A stretch of DNA of 64,000 nucleotides from Nicotiana tabacum. Lineage: Eukaryota; Streptophyta; Magnoliopsida; Solanales; Solanaceae. The stretch covers positions 106,714,001-106,778,000 of the forward strand of contig NC_134102.1 in assembly GCF_000715075.1 (NCBI RefSeq), read 5' to 3'. Position numbers and translations under genes: made by a program. The notes under the pieces are model-generated. The model was given only the letters and a program-made list of their open reading frames with translations. It was not told the DNA's origin and did not search any database. Shown here in pieces: positions 1 through 11,524 of this stretch; within the stretch, counting starts at the first letter, position 1; every line of letters begins with the position of its first letter.

Positions 1-1269
<1,269 letters not shown>

Positions 1270-1515
1270 CTTCTGGTCCATAATAAGTAATTTTTTTATT
1301 ATTTTCACACATATTAAGAAATTTATCTTTTAATATTAATTAACATTAAAATTGACCATATTAACTTTTACTATCTCTTCACATAAACACACCTAACACT
1401 TTTTACTCCAAGGGCAATGTAGGAAAAAAAATATTCATTCTTGAAATCTCAAAAAATTACTTATTTTGGACCATAAAAAAAAGCCAAAAAATTACTTATT
1501 ATGGACCGGAAGGAG
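1270..1515. mobile_element. Stowaway-like MITE (Tc1/mariner type)
   Basis: The two ends are inverted copies. The left end reads CTTCTGGTCCATAATAAG, and the right end, reverse-complemented, reads CTCCTTCCGGTCCATAATAA; both continue into AAGTAATTTTTT. The 246 bp element is flanked by TA on both sides (1268-1269 and 1516-1517), the TSD expected of Tc1/mariner elements. The CTCC-TCCG-TCC style of terminus is typical of plant Stowaway MITEs. It has no coding capacity. Confidence 0.8.
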
Positions 1516-1517
1516 TA

Positions 1518-2296
1518 GTGACTAAAATATAAAAATTAATGCAAGTATGGGATAGACGATGAAAAAATGTGAGAAGAGACATGTCAAAATGGTTAATACA
1601 AATCTTGAAGTTGGTGAAATATTTCGACTCCCGCAGCGTATATTAAAGTTTTAATGGACTTTAAGTATCACCAAATTTGAGTTGGTCCTAATACGATGTA
1701 TCTACTTTATTTGTTTTCAAAGGGGTAATTTACTATTTTGTATTATGTTTTAATTGAAATTATTCAGTTGTATAGGAACTCATGGTCCCAAACCACTTTC
1801 ATTAGGTTTTTTGAATTTTTTTTAAAGAAGTTTCAACTTTGAAAAAAGTGATTTTTATCACTTTTTCAAGTAAAAAAATATTTTTTCTTACTAAACTATA
1901 ATATTTTTTACGTGAAATATATGTATAAATATAATTTCAAATTTCAAATACCCCTTTTCAATTTAACTTCGCATTTTTTTTTTTATTATCAAAAATCATA
2001 AATTTTTATGTCCAAGTGCCTACTTGTTATGTCGCCAACATATATAACAGAGATCCTCAAAAAATCTCTATTCCCGTTAGCTGGACATCACCAGTAAAAG
2101 GTTGTTACAAACTAAAACAGGGCTACAGCCTACAGGTAATCCCATGAAGGGTGAAGTGCACAAAAAGTTAGACATTCAATTTTTGCAAGTTTAGCCGCTT
2201 TAAATCAACTTCAAATGCACGAGTATGAAGTTTAGACGTGCAGGTATGAAGTTGACTTGCAAAAACTCTAAACAATTTGAAAGCAAGCAAACTTCT
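1518..2296. other. Spacer before the first solo LTR
   Basis: AT-rich DNA without an open frame of note. Around 2195-2265 two short segments containing ATCAACTTC and GAAGTTGACTT face each other as a weak inverted repeat, possibly a worn MITE end, but no TSD could be assigned. The last five bases, CTTCT (2292-2296), are the target duplication of the next element. Confidence 0.5.
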
Positions 2297-3174
2297 TGTA
2301 ACGATCTGATCGGCCGTTTTGAGCTTTAGCACGCCGTTCAGCGGTCTGAGGCCTTGAGTAGCTTCACTTCAGGTATTATGACTTGTACGTGTGGCCGAAA
2401 TTAAATTTCGGGAAGTTCGGAGTTGATTTGGAAAGAAAATTTTAATTTTTGAAGCTTTATGTTGGAGGAATTGACTAAGATTTGACTTTTAAGTAAATGA
2501 CCTCGAAATCGGGATTTGAAGGTTCCAATAGGTTTGTATGATGAATTCGGACTTGGGCGTATATTTCGGTCGAGTATCGGATGGCCGGGGGTACTTCGAC
2601 ACTTATTACGGAAGGTTGGCATTTTGAAGGTTTAAGAATTCCTTAAGTTTGGGTTGAAGTGGACCTTTATGTTATCGATGTCCATTTGAAATTCCGAGCC
2701 TGGAAATAGTTCCGTATGGTGATTTTGGTCTTAGGAGTGTCTCCGGACGTTGATTTGGAAGTCCGTAGGTCGTTTCGGCGTCAATTGGCGGAAGTTGGAA
2801 ATTTGGATGATTTTTGGGAAGTTTGACCAGGAGTGGACTTTTTGATATTGGGGTCGGATTCTGATTCTGGAAATGGGAGTAGGTTTGTAATGTCAATTAT
2901 GACTTGTGTGCAAAATTTGAGGTCAATCAGACTTGATTTGATAGGTTTCGGCATCGGTTGTAGAAATTGAAAGTTTCAAAGTTCATTAGGCGTGAATCTA
3001 TGTGCGATTCGTGTTTTTAATGTTGTTTGAGGTGATTCGAGAGTTAGACTAAGTTCGTATTGTTTTATAGGACCCGTTAGTATATTTGGTCGAGATCCCG
3101 GGGGCCTCGAGTTGATTTCGGATGATTTTCAGAACAAGGTTTGAAGTTGAAGAGTTGCTGAAGAATTTGCAACT

Positions 3175-3480
3175 GCTGGTGTAAACGCATCTGCAGAGTG
3201 GGCACCGCAGGTGCGAGCCCGCAGAAGTGGGAAGAGGGCCACAGAAGCGAGCAAGGAGGAGGTGAGCAGAGGTCGCAGGTGCGAGGTCATTTTCCGTACC
3301 TGCGTGGACGCAGATGCGGCGTTAGGGGCGCAGGAGCGCAATGCTCGCAGGTACGATGGTGAATTCCACACCTGCGATTGCGCAAATGCGGGGCAAGGGT
3401 CGCAGAAGCGGAGGCATGCCGGGTAAGTGAATTCCGCAGGAGCGGGTCCGCAGGTGCGGATAATTGGCCACAGAAGCAAA
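3175..3480 (+). repeat. CpG-rich GCAGGTGCG motif array in LTR
   Basis: A GC-rich island inside an AT-rich LTR, made of irregularly spaced motifs of the form CGCAGGTGCG, CCGCAG-AGCG and CACCTGCG, on either strand sense. Each core contains CAGGTG/CACCTG. Because it lacks stops, it produces a spurious 131-codon minus-strand frame. The equivalent position in other LTRs of the window holds an array with a different core. Confidence 0.75.
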
Positions 3481-4832
3481 ATTGGGCAGATTATTAAGGG
3501 GTCGAACTTGGTCTTTTCCCCCACTTCATTTTGGATTTTGGAGCTCGATTCTTAGGAGATTTTAAGTAGTTTTCATCATGTAACATGAGGTAAGTAATTT
3601 CTCACTTATTGTGAGCTAAATATAAGGTTTATATGTGGATTTAAAGAAGAAAATTTAGGAAAAATTACGGGATTTTGGTGAGAAAATCTAGAATTGATAA
3701 TTTTGAATTTTTACCACGAAATTAGACATGAAATTTGGAATAAATCATATATTTGAGTTCGTGGTGTTATGAGTGAAGTTTATCTTCGAAAATATTTGGA
3801 ATCCGGGCACGTGGGCCCGAGGGTTGATTTTATCGACTTTTCGAATGGAGTTGAAAATTGTTAAATTGATTAATTATGGGTATTAGAACACATTTTGATT
3901 GGTTTGCACATTGTTTGCTTAGTTTTGGATCGTTAAGCTTTGGTTTGGGGTATTAGAGTGGCGTTGGAGCCGGTTATGGAACTTCGGAGCGAGGTAAGTC
4001 TCTTGTCTAACCCTATGAGGGGAAAACTACCCCTAGGTGATATTAATTGTCATGTGCTACTAGTTGTGGATGCTACGTACGTACGAGGTGACGAGAGTCC
4101 GCATGTAGCTAAAGTATGTCTATGTCCGGATAGACTTAGGATTTTATCATGCAATATATGAATTTCTTGAACTTATTCTGTTGACTTAATTAATTGGAAA
4201 TATGATTGAACTTGATTTAGAAATTTCATACATCTTAGGCCCATCCTTATCACTTGAATTGTTAGCAAGAAAAATTGAGAAAACAGTAAAGGTTATATTC
4301 ACTTTGTGCTCATGTACTATGTTGTAAACACGTGTCTTGTGATTCAGAAACTTTCTTCATTTTTGTGTAGCGGGACGAATGCGTCGGTAGTATGTAGAGG
4401 TGTATCTCTGGTTCGTACCGTTCGACTCTCGGCAGTGTATACATCACTCTGGATCGGGCCGAACGACCTCGGCACAAGTGTGCGTTATATCGCTAGTAGT
4501 CCGAATATTCACGAGATAAACCTTTCACTCATGCCCAAAATTTTTTATGGTATTTCTTATTTATTTGATATAGACACTTGGCATCTTTCTGAGCTCTTAA
4601 GGTAGAATAAAAGATCGAGGGATTTATGTTTTAAAAGAGGAAATCGGAAAAATTATGAGATTTCAGATTTACTCAACTATTATTGTGCTCTTCATATTTG
4701 TTATGAATTATCGTATCACTTATTTATTTGGATCTCTAGTAAGTGTCGATGTTGACCCCTCGTCACTACTTCTCCGAGGTTAGGCTGGATACTTACTAGA
4801 TACGCGTTGATTTACGTACTCATGTTGTACTT

Positions 4833-4849
4833 CTGCACTAAATGTGCAG
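4833..4849 (+). other. Conserved LTR hairpin
   Basis: CTGCAC and GTGCAG form a 6-bp stem around the loop TAAAT. The same hairpin is found at the same relative position in every complete Gypsy LTR here; see the finding on compensatory change. Confidence 0.6.
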
Positions 4850-5265
4850 GATTTGACATGTCGCTTGGTGATCATCTTGGCGCGTAGGTGCACCTGCTGG
4901 GGAGACTTTATGTGAGCTGCAAATCCAGGTTACGTACCGCAGTCCACCGAGTCTCCATTGCATCATTCATTTTACCCTGTCTTATTACCTCCGGGATAAA
5001 TGCGTATTATTATTGTACTCCTTAGAAAAATGCTCATGCACTTGTGACACCGGATTTTGGGAGTTCTTGTTGGTTGTTGTTATCGTAGATAACGTAATTA
5101 TCACCATTTACTCTGTAAATTATATTTTATATTGTTAAATTATTGGTAATTAGAAATTCAAGGTAATAAAATGCATGAATAAATTGATAAATCAAAGTTG
5201 GCTTGTCTGACGGCGGCGTTAGGCGCCATCACGATCTATAGTGGATTTTGGGTCGTGAAACTTCT

Positions 5266-5678
5266 ACTAAAAAAATCTTCATCCATTGCAGTGTTTTCAA
5301 AACAAAAAAAAAAAATCAACAATATCCACTTGATTTAAACTCATTATATTTGAAATTCAAGATCCACTTATTCAAGCTTGCAATAAGGTAATTTTTAAAT
5401 GATGTTTTATTTACTCCATGAAATCTTGTATATAAAAGCCGCTGGAAGAAGAAATAGGCTTTTCCAACAACACCCCGTTAATTTAAACTAACTTTTCATA
5501 TTCGAATTCAAGATTCACTTCTTCGGAGTTTGCAACAATGGTGATTTTAATGATGAAAACCCTTAATTGGCTAAAAATGCAATTTAAAAAAAAAAAATGG
5601 ATGCATCTTATATGACGCTTTGCAGATAGGCTGCCCAGTAAAGCCTCTCCCGTGAAAGGTTGGCGTATTTCGGGACTT
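5266..5678. other. Spacer with an imperfect direct repeat
   Basis: No gene. Two segments of about 75 bp, roughly 5316-5390 and 5468-5545, are similar. Both run from AACAA through TTTAAACT, TTC-AAGAT-CACTT and TTGCAA, which suggests an old local duplication. The remainder is AT-rich. Confidence 0.45.
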
Positions 5679-5681
5679 TAA

Positions 5682-6080
5682 GGGATCGTTTGGTAGGACG
5701 TATTAGGGAAAATAATATATATATTAGCTTTTATATTATAAATTTCTTGTTAGGTAGTATTATTAAACATATATATAGCTAATACATGTATTAGTTATAC
5801 ACACTATTTAGTACTATTCTTATACAATAACAAACTATGGCATTAGCAATATTATAAATTTTAATACATGGATAAACATGTATAAAGACAGAACTGCCCT
5901 TTCAAAATTTTTTCCAAACCGGCGTAGGGTATTCTTGTAACCAAATAATTCTTTAAAAAAATTATGCAATGCATATTATTTTTAATACACTAAACCAAAC
6001 AGTCGGTAAAAAATAATTTAATCATATCTAATTCCAATAATTCAGTACTATTCTAGTTATACACCCCACCTAACGGCTCC
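5682..6080. mobile_element. Tourist/PIF-Harbinger-like MITE
   Basis: The left end GGGATCGTTTGGTAGGACGT is matched by the reverse complement of the right end, GGAGCCGTTAGGTGGGGTGT. TAA lies on both sides (5679-5681 and 6081-6083), as expected of the 3-bp TSD of PIF/Harbinger. It is 399 bp, AT-rich and non-coding. An hAT assignment would need an 8-bp TSD, which is not present. Confidence 0.75.
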
Positions 6081-6090
6081 TAATGGTAAT

Positions 6091-6407
6091 TGGATTTTAG
6101 GCTACGTGGGCCATATTCCGCACACCACAAACACGCAGGCCGAATAACAAGCTCTATTACAGGGGCTACAGTTTGCTAGGAGTTATGGTTTTATGCCCTT
6201 AGAAATCTCTATTGATGCAAAAGAGGTAATCACATTACTAGATAGTCCTATTATGCTAACATGGTTCATGATTGCAGGTTATTGATCAACCGGGTGGGTA
6301 ATCCTCCGGTATATTACCCGATGCAGGGAGCAAAATATAGTAGCAGATCAGCTTGCCAAGCATGAATGCCATATGGCAGCTCACAACAACTTGATACTTC
6401 CCGCTAA
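6091..6407 (+). pseudogene. RNase H-like (RVT_3) coding relic
   Basis: One reading frame from about 6094 gives a stretch ending in NTQAE, then a TAA stop, then residues including QALLQGLQFA, MPLEISIDAKEVITLL and, after a TGA (near 6283) and a frameshift, EQNIVADQLAKHE. This order (acidic residue plus AL..GL..A, then an Asp in I.DAK, then N..AD.LAK) is the signature of the plant RNase H fold found in LINE-derived and stand-alone reverse-transcriptase-like proteins. In that family the domain cuts RNA in RNA-DNA hybrids. At least two stops and one frameshift make this copy dead. It could be the 3' end of a LINE or a relic of a host RNase H-like gene; no reverse transcriptase lies upstream, where a MITE sits instead. 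The similarity is by motif only. Confidence 0.65.
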
Positions 6408-6579
6408 GGGCGGATGTAGCTTGAGAGTACCGGGTTCATCTCAATCCATAATTTTCGACATAAAGTATAGATTTATGTAAAAATCAATCAAAACTTGTAA
6501 GAAATAGTAGATATGAACTTATAACTTAAAAATATTATGAGCCTGACCCCATAGAACTTAAATCCTGGATTCGCCTCTG
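6408..6579 (+). mobile_element. Small TIR element, GGGCGGAT type, copy 1
   Basis: It begins GGGCGGATGTAGC and ends TGGATTCGCCTC, a short inverted terminus. The interior has the AT-rich pattern of a small non-autonomous repeat I recognise as very common in Solanaceae introns and intergenic DNA (GGTTCA near the left end, an ATAAC-TT run, TTAAATCCTGGATTCGCC at the right end). It is non-coding. The superfamily is uncertain because no TSD is obvious. Confidence 0.6.
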
Positions 6580-6621
6580 CTTCTTGCACCTCCCTCTGCT
6601 TTCATCTTTTATTTGGTAGTA

Positions 6622-6820
6622 GCTAGAAGTGAATCTAAGATTTAAATTTAGTAGTTTTAGTTTTTAAGATTTTCAGCATTGAATTCATTATGTTGTTAAG
6701 ATTATAGGTTCAGATCTAATATTTGTTAAAATTTAATTGATTTTTACATATAAATTTATATCCGCGTTGAAATTTATGGATTCAATTGAACACATAGCCC
6801 AAAGACTACATCCGCCTATG
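6622..6820 (-). mobile_element. Small TIR element, GGGCGGAT type, copy 2 (inverted)
   Basis: Read on the minus strand, this starts with CATAGGCGGATGTAG and contains TTCAATTGAA-CCATAA, the same layout as the neighbouring plus-strand copy. The two copies face each other across about 40 bp. They are clearly diverged from one another, so they are separate insertions rather than a recent duplication. Confidence 0.55.
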
Positions 6821-6823
6821 ATA

Positions 6824-7043
6824 GTAGCAGGCGGGCACTACATGTAGTCGGATGATCCCTCCCTGTAGTGCTAGCTATTCCCATGCTCCTTTTTGTAATG
6901 GCCATGGCTCAGGTTGTAATTGCCCAGTTCTGTTGTAGTTCGATTACACTAGAGTTGTGCCATCAACACACTGTCTCAATCTTCCTTATACTGATGACTT
7001 TTAATTAATAGGTTTCTATTGGACGAGGAAAAAAAAGATATGT
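6824..7043. other. Spacer left of the nested cluster
   Basis: A stretch of more balanced base composition (TGTAATGGCCATGGCTCAGG, TTGTAATTGCCC) that could be the tail of the RNase H-like relic, but I could not recognise it. It ends at the left edge of the outer Copia element. Confidence 0.4.
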
Positions 7044-7268
7044 TGCTAGTAAAATGACTACGGAGAAATTACAATATGACTGAAATATTATTATTTGTGA
7101 GCAGAAATACACGAATTGGTTTGAGTCGTGTTGGGCACTGTCTTAAGAAACTATTCCAGCAGTGTGAAATATTTTTTCAGGATTAAACAAGCTTACCTCT
7201 ATTTATTTAGAGGATATATGAATCGGCAAAATTATATTACAATAATCCAACAAGATCGAAAGGAGAAT
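7044..7268 (-). repeat. Outer Copia 3' LTR, distal part
   Basis: Collinear with 31049-31272 (shared: AATTACAATATGACTG, TTTGTGAGCAGAAATACACG, CTATTTATTTAGAGGATA). It is cut at 7268, immediately before the SIRE-type LTR. The undisturbed copy at 31261-31290 shows what the site looked like before insertion. The remainder of this LTR resumes at 26133. Confidence 0.92.
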
Positions 7269-8190
7269 TGTTGGCCTAAGTGAAGGTTAGTTTTGAAGAT
7301 TGACAAAGGAAGCCCACGTATGAACCAGGTCCATCCCTTGTGTGCAGAAGACACGGACAGATTCGAGCATGTGGGATGCACGTGAAGGAGATAAGCTTAA
7401 CTTGGTCTAATTAATATCTCCTGATCGAAAATGGTTGCATAATTGATAAGGAGAAGGACTCCTTAATCAAAGAGAACACTATCCAAGATAAGGGAGGAGT
7501 TAGAGGTTGAGATCAACTAGAACTCTTCCACCAAGGAAGAGTAGTATTAGAACTCTAGTTATTTTCTACTCTACTAGCTCTATAAATCGCAGGATGTTCT
7601 CATTCTACAGGCAACGCACAAAAGCAGAAGTTAAGCGTGAATTGAAAGCAAAATAACAAGGCATTTTGCAAGCAGTTCGTGTGTGATTCAAGTGTACGAA
7701 CCTGAAGCTACATGAACCAGATAGAAGAACCAGTTCCAAGTGTCTGTCTTTTATTCTAGTTCAATTGAAGTAGGTGCTTTCATATTATACTTTTCAGCTT
7801 TATCTAGAGGCAATTGTAACAGGTACTCAGAGTATTCAAGTTAGAGTTAACTTGAAGTTGTCGCAACAGTTAGAGGCTGTGTGCCACAATGGGATTAGAG
7901 TTAATCCTAGGTTTACAAAAGGGTTTTGTAAGTGCAGTTTTTGGCTCAGTGATTTAGTGAAGAGTTTGGGAAAATCCTACTGAGAAGTAGGTCGTGGGTT
8001 TTTCACTTTTTGAGCCAGGTGTTTTCCACATAAAATACTTGTATTCTTTACTTTTCGCATTTACTGTTTCAGCAATAGTTGGTTAAGGAACACATAGAAG
8101 AATTCGGTCCTTCTATAATCAGTTTAAGCGAAAAATTGGATACCACACGAATCACCTCCCTCTTGTGTGGTATTGAAGTTAAAAACATCA
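7269..8190 (+). repeat. SIRE-type 5' LTR
   Basis: Starts TGTTGGCCTAAGTG and ends TTAAAAACATCA. A TATA box (TATAAATC, 7581-7588) follows CTACTAGC, so transcription probably starts around 7610, with U3 to the left and R-U5 to the right. The 3' LTR has the same TATA box at 25521-25528. Confidence 0.93.
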
Positions 8191-8192
8191 AT

Positions 8193-8204
8193 TGGTATCA
8201 GAGC
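8193..8204 (+). other. Primer binding site (tRNA-iMet), SIRE-type
   Basis: TGGTATCAGAGC, complementary to the 3' end of plant initiator tRNA-Met, begins two bases after the 5' LTR ends. This is the standard position for minus-strand priming. Confidence 0.93.
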
Positions 8205-8246
8205 AGGTTATCCTTGAAGAGGCTAACACCTTAGGAGAAGATCAAG

Positions 8247-9329
8247 ATGAGTGCACCACCTGGAAACTGGGAAGGGCAATCCACTGCTAGGCCACCACTC
8301 TTCAACGGCCAGTATTACTCTTGGTGGAAAAACAGGATGAGAGATCACATCATAGGAGAAGACTATGAGCTATGGGACATTGTCACAGATGGTCCACTGG
8401 CTACCATGAAGATAAATGCCGAAGGAGTAGAGGTGCCAAAGACAAGAGCTGACTGCACTGCTGACGACTTGAGGAAATGGGAGAAAAATGCTAAAGCCAA
8501 GAAATGGCTTATTTGTGGACTCGGTCCAGATGAGTACAGTAGAATCCAAAGTTGTACCAATGCTAAGGAAATTTGGGACACTTTGCAAGTGACCCATGAA
8601 GGAACACCTCAAGTGAAGAGGTCCAGAGGAACACTACTATATTCTCAATATGAGAATTTCACTATGAAGGAAGGGGAAACCATCCAAGAGATATATACAA
8701 GGTACACTACACTGACAAATGAACTTAAGTCTCTTGGAAGGATTATTTCTGAAGAAGACAGAGTTGAGAAAATTTTGACAAGGGTTCTGCCAGTTACTTG
8801 GGAGAGCAAAGTCACTGCCATTAAAGAATCAAAGAACATTGCCACTCTTAAGTTGGATGAGCTAATTGGAAATCTCACTGCTTATGAACTTAGAAGGCAA
8901 ACCATGAAGATGGATGTACCCAAGAAGAAAAGGAGCCTGGCACTCAGAATCACTGAAGGTTCTGATCTAGAAGATGATGAAATGGCTATGATCACAAAGG
9001 ACTTCAAGAAGTACCTAAAGAGAGGAAATGGTCCTTCAAGAAGTGGAAGCTACAGCAAAACAAAGGCTCCTGAAAGGAAAACCAGTGAGGGATGCTACAA
9101 GTGTGGTAAGACCGATCACCAAATCAAGAACTGCCCTCAATGGAAAATTGAATGGAAGAAGGAAAGAGCTGAACGAAGAAACAGGAAGAAGGAACAGGTT
9201 CAACCCAAGAAAAACAAAGGATCAACAAAGGCTATGGTTGCTGCTTGGGGAGAAAGCTCAGATGAAATCTCAGATGATGAAGATGGAGATGAACAAGAAC
9301 TTATGAGTTATGGCCATTGGAGAATCTGA
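8247..9329 (+). CDS. Gag, N-terminal part (SIRE-type Copia)
   Basis: A 360-codon frame from the first ATG after the PBS. It starts MSAPPGNWEGQ and carries the conserved Gag core of Copia elements (LFNGQYYSWWKNRMRDHI near residue 20, W-C-L near residues 95-105, YTRYTTLTNEL near 150) and then a CCHC zinc knuckle CYKCGKTDHQIKNC (9093-9134, about residues 283-296), followed by a basic stretch. Gag packages the element RNA into virus-like particles in the cytoplasm. The last residues (SYGHWRI) are an artefact: a 7-bp gain around 9301-9314, with TTATG occurring twice, shifts the frame, and the true Gag continues in the frame starting at 9310. This is the best-preserved coding segment in the window, but the protein is truncated. 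Confidence 0.85.
   Translation: MSAPPGNWEGQSTARPPLFNGQYYSWWKNRMRDHIIGEDYELWDIVTDGPLATMKINAEGVEVPKTRADCTADDLRKWEKNAKAKKWLICGLGPDEYSRIQSCTNAKEIWDTLQVTHEGTPQVKRSRGTLLYSQYENFTMKEGETIQEIYTRYTTLTNELKSLGRIISEEDRVEKILTRVLPVTWESKVTAIKESKNIATLKLDELIGNLTAYELRRQTMKMDVPKKKRSLALRITEGSDLEDDEMAMITKDFKKYLKRGNGPSRSGSYSKTKAPERKTSEGCYKCGKTDHQIKNCPQWKIEWKKERAERRNRKKEQVQPKKNKGSTKAMVAAWGESSDEISDDEDGDEQELMSYGHWRI
9093..9134 (+). other. First CCHC zinc knuckle of Gag
   Basis: Encodes C-x2-C-x4-H-x4-C (CYKCGKTDHQIKNC), the nucleic-acid-binding knuckle of retroelement nucleocapsid. A second knuckle lies at 9900-9941, separated by a predicted coiled-coil region. Confidence 0.85.
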
Positions 9330-9960
9330 TGAGGAATCTGAGGTTAGTGTAATTCATCTCAAAGACAAGATTAAATTTTTGTCTAAAAAAAGGCTATCTG
9401 AATTACTTCTAGATTTTATTGATGAATCTGAGGATGTAAACAATAAAAATGAACAGCTGTCTAAGGAATGTGTGATTTTAAAAGCAAAGTGTAAGAACCT
9501 AGAACTTAGGGTTAGTGAGACTATAAGTGAAAATACTGCATTAAAGAACCAGGTTCATGTATTTGAATCAAATATCCTAGAACTTAGATCTGAAAACCTA
9601 AAATTGAAATTAGGAACAAGTAAGAAGACAGCTGATTGCACACAACTCACTCTAGAAGAAAATGTAGGTAAACTAAAATATGAGTTGTATAAGAAGGATG
9701 AGTAGGTTAGAATTTTGAAGGAGGATCTAGGCAAAGTCAAGCATGAACTAGACAGAATTTGTAAATGGAACAGGTCCTCCGATGCACTTTCATGGCTACA
9801 GGAACATCATAGTAGCAATAGAAGAGGACTTGGCTTTGGGAATCTTCCACCTAATGGAATCCAAAAAGCAAGTACCTTACACTTCCTGAGAATAAGATTT
9901 GTACTCACTGTGGTAAAACAGGTCACTATAAAAGTGAATGCAATGTAGTTTGGGCTACCA
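9310..9960 (+). pseudogene. Gag, C-terminal part (coiled coil and second zinc knuckle)
   Basis: After the 7-bp frameshift, Gag continues as MAIGESDEESEVSVIHLKDK and so on: an acidic, Lys/Glu/Leu-rich segment of about 130 residues with heptad-like spacing (LKAKCKNLEL, NTALKNQVHV), probably a coiled coil. A TAG at 9703-9705 breaks it. It resumes with KEDLGKVKHELDR and WNRSSDALSWLQEHH, and a further frameshift precedes a second knuckle, CTHCGKTGHYKSEC (9900-9941). Two CCHC knuckles flanking a coiled-coil region are characteristic of this lineage; the segment may help Gag multimerise (inference). At least three lesions make it non-functional. Confidence 0.8.
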
Positions 9961-10029
9961 AGTTGGGCTAAAAAGAATCTGATTTATCCTTTTGCCTACC
10001 CAAACTAGTTTGGGTTCCTAATACTAACC

Positions 10030-10825
10030 CCTGATTTCCTTTTGCAGGTCCAAGTGAAGGGGAGCAGCCAAATATGGTACATGTATAGTGGTTGCTCAAA
10101 GCACATGACAGGAAGCAAGAACCAGTTCCTTTCACTTGAGGACCTCAAAGGAGGTAATGTCTCCTTTGGAAATGGGAAGAAAGGTGAGATCATTGGGGTT
10201 GGAAAGGTAGGTAAGACTGATTCTCACTCTATTGAGAATGTCTACTTGATAGATGGCTTAAAATACAGTCTAATCAGTGTATCACAACTGTGTGATAGAG
10301 GTAACTTGGTAGCATTCACCTATACCAAATATTTTGTGATCAATATTATCACTGACAAGATTGTTTTGCAACGAAAAAGAGTGAACAATACATATATTGT
10401 AGATCTGTCCACACTTTCAGAAAATGAACTCACTTGCTTAAGTGTGTTGGATAATGATCCCCTCCTTTGGCACAAGAGACTTGGACATGCCAGTCTGAGT
10501 CAACTCAATAAATTAGTCTCCAAGGACCTGGTGATAGGGTTGCCTAACATCAAGTTCAAGGAAGACAAAGTTTGTGAGGCTTGTGCAAGGGGGAATCAGG
10601 TAAGATCCTCTTTTAAATGCAAGAAAGTGGTAAGCACCACTAGGACGATGGAACTGGTCCATATGGAATGTGGTCCAATGAGAACATTAAGCAGAGATGG
10701 TAAAAGATATGTGATGATGCTTGTTGATGATTACTCTAGGTTTATTTGGACATTGTTCTTAACATCTAAAGATGAACCATTTGACATGTTCACTTCTTTT
10801 GTTAGAAAAACTCAAAAATAACTAG
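10030..10825 (+). pseudogene. SIRE-type Pol: protease and integrase N-terminal half
   Basis: Protease: WYMYSGCSKHMTG (from 10075). The catalytic Asp of the D-S-G triad is replaced by Tyr (TAT at 10084-10086), so the protease would be dead even in an open frame. Integrase: the HHCC zinc-binding module is visible as HKRLGHASLSQLNKL (near 10470) and CEACARG (near 10580), followed by the first catalytic region (LVHMECGPM, with Asp changed to Glu) and LVDDYSRF (near 10725). A TAA at 10819-10821 lies just before the Gypsy insertion. The reading frame on the left (codons CTA GGT AAT) continues in phase at 20951 once the Gypsy and one TSD copy are removed, which confirms the insertion point. Confidence 0.85.
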
Positions 10826-10830
10826 GTAAT
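10826..10830. other. Target-site duplication GTAAT (left)
   Basis: GTAAT precedes the Gypsy 5' LTR and is repeated exactly at 20946-20950 after the 3' LTR, the 5-bp duplication made by LTR-retrotransposon integrase. Confidence 0.95.
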
Positions 10831-11524
10831 TGAAATGACCCGGTCGGTAATTTTGAGTATTATAACCCCGTTCTCCCATTTACTGCCCAATTTATACTTT
10901 ATAATTGATTTATGACTTACCAGATTATTTGGTTCGGGTCCGGAAGGAATTCGGAGTAAAATGAGACACTTAGTCTCATAATTGAAAATATAAGTTAGAA
11001 AAGTTGACTGGATGGGGACTTATGGGTAAACGACCACGGATTTGAATTCTGATAATTTTAATAGCTCCGTATGGTAATTTTGGACTTAGGAGCGTGTCCA
11101 AAAAATTATTTGGAGGTCCGTAGTGGAATTAGGCTTGAAATGGCGAAAGTCGAATTTTTGAGAAGTTTGAACGGGGGTTGACTTTTTGATATCGGGGTCA
11201 AAATCCGATTCTAAAATTTTGAATAGGTCTGTTATGTTATTTATGACTTGTGTGCAAAATTTGAGGTCAATCGGACGTGATTTGATAGGTTTCGGAGTCG
11301 TTTGTAGAAATTGAAAATTTCAAAGTTCATTAGGCTTGAATTGGGGTGTAATTCATGGTGATTTGAGGTGATTTGAGGGTTCGACTAGGTTCGTATGATG
11401 TTTTAGGACTTGTTGGTATATTTGGTTAAGGTTCTGAGGGGCTCGGGTGAGTTTCATATGGTTAACGGATACAAATTTAGACTTAAACAACTGCTGGAAT
11501 TTTCTGATATCTATACCAGATTTC

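Larger units (their letters stand above)
2297..5260 (+). mobile_element. Gypsy (Tekay/Del-type) solo LTR
   Basis: The element starts TGTAACGATCTGATCGG and ends GGATTTTGGGTCGTGAAA, where the family normally ends in GTGACA. It is flanked by CTTCT on both sides (2292-2296 and 5261-5265). About 2.96 kb long, it holds one LTR and no internal region, so it is a solo LTR left by LTR-LTR recombination. It contains the family landmarks: a CpG-rich motif array (3175-3480), two GTAAGT donors (3590 and 3994), the CTCGTCACTAC block near 4758, and the terminal hairpin (4833-4849). Its 5' end is close to the truncated LTR at 63550. Confidence 0.9.

Noticed and set aside
2195..2265. Weak inverted repeat that could be a MITE
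   Set aside because: Arms are short and imperfect and no TSD was found.
8193..8204. tRNA gene signal (TGGTATCAGAGC, also at 13776 and 49320)
   Set aside because: Only the 12 bases complementary to the tRNA-iMet 3' end are present, directly after LTRs: these are primer binding sites, not tRNA genes.
10035..10050. Acceptor-like TTTCCTTTTGCAG before the SIRE-type protease, suggesting a gag-pol intron
   Set aside because: The stretch reads in phase as ordinary coding sequence once a single extra C near 10030 is allowed for, so a frameshift explains the break better than an intron. No matching donor was seen.
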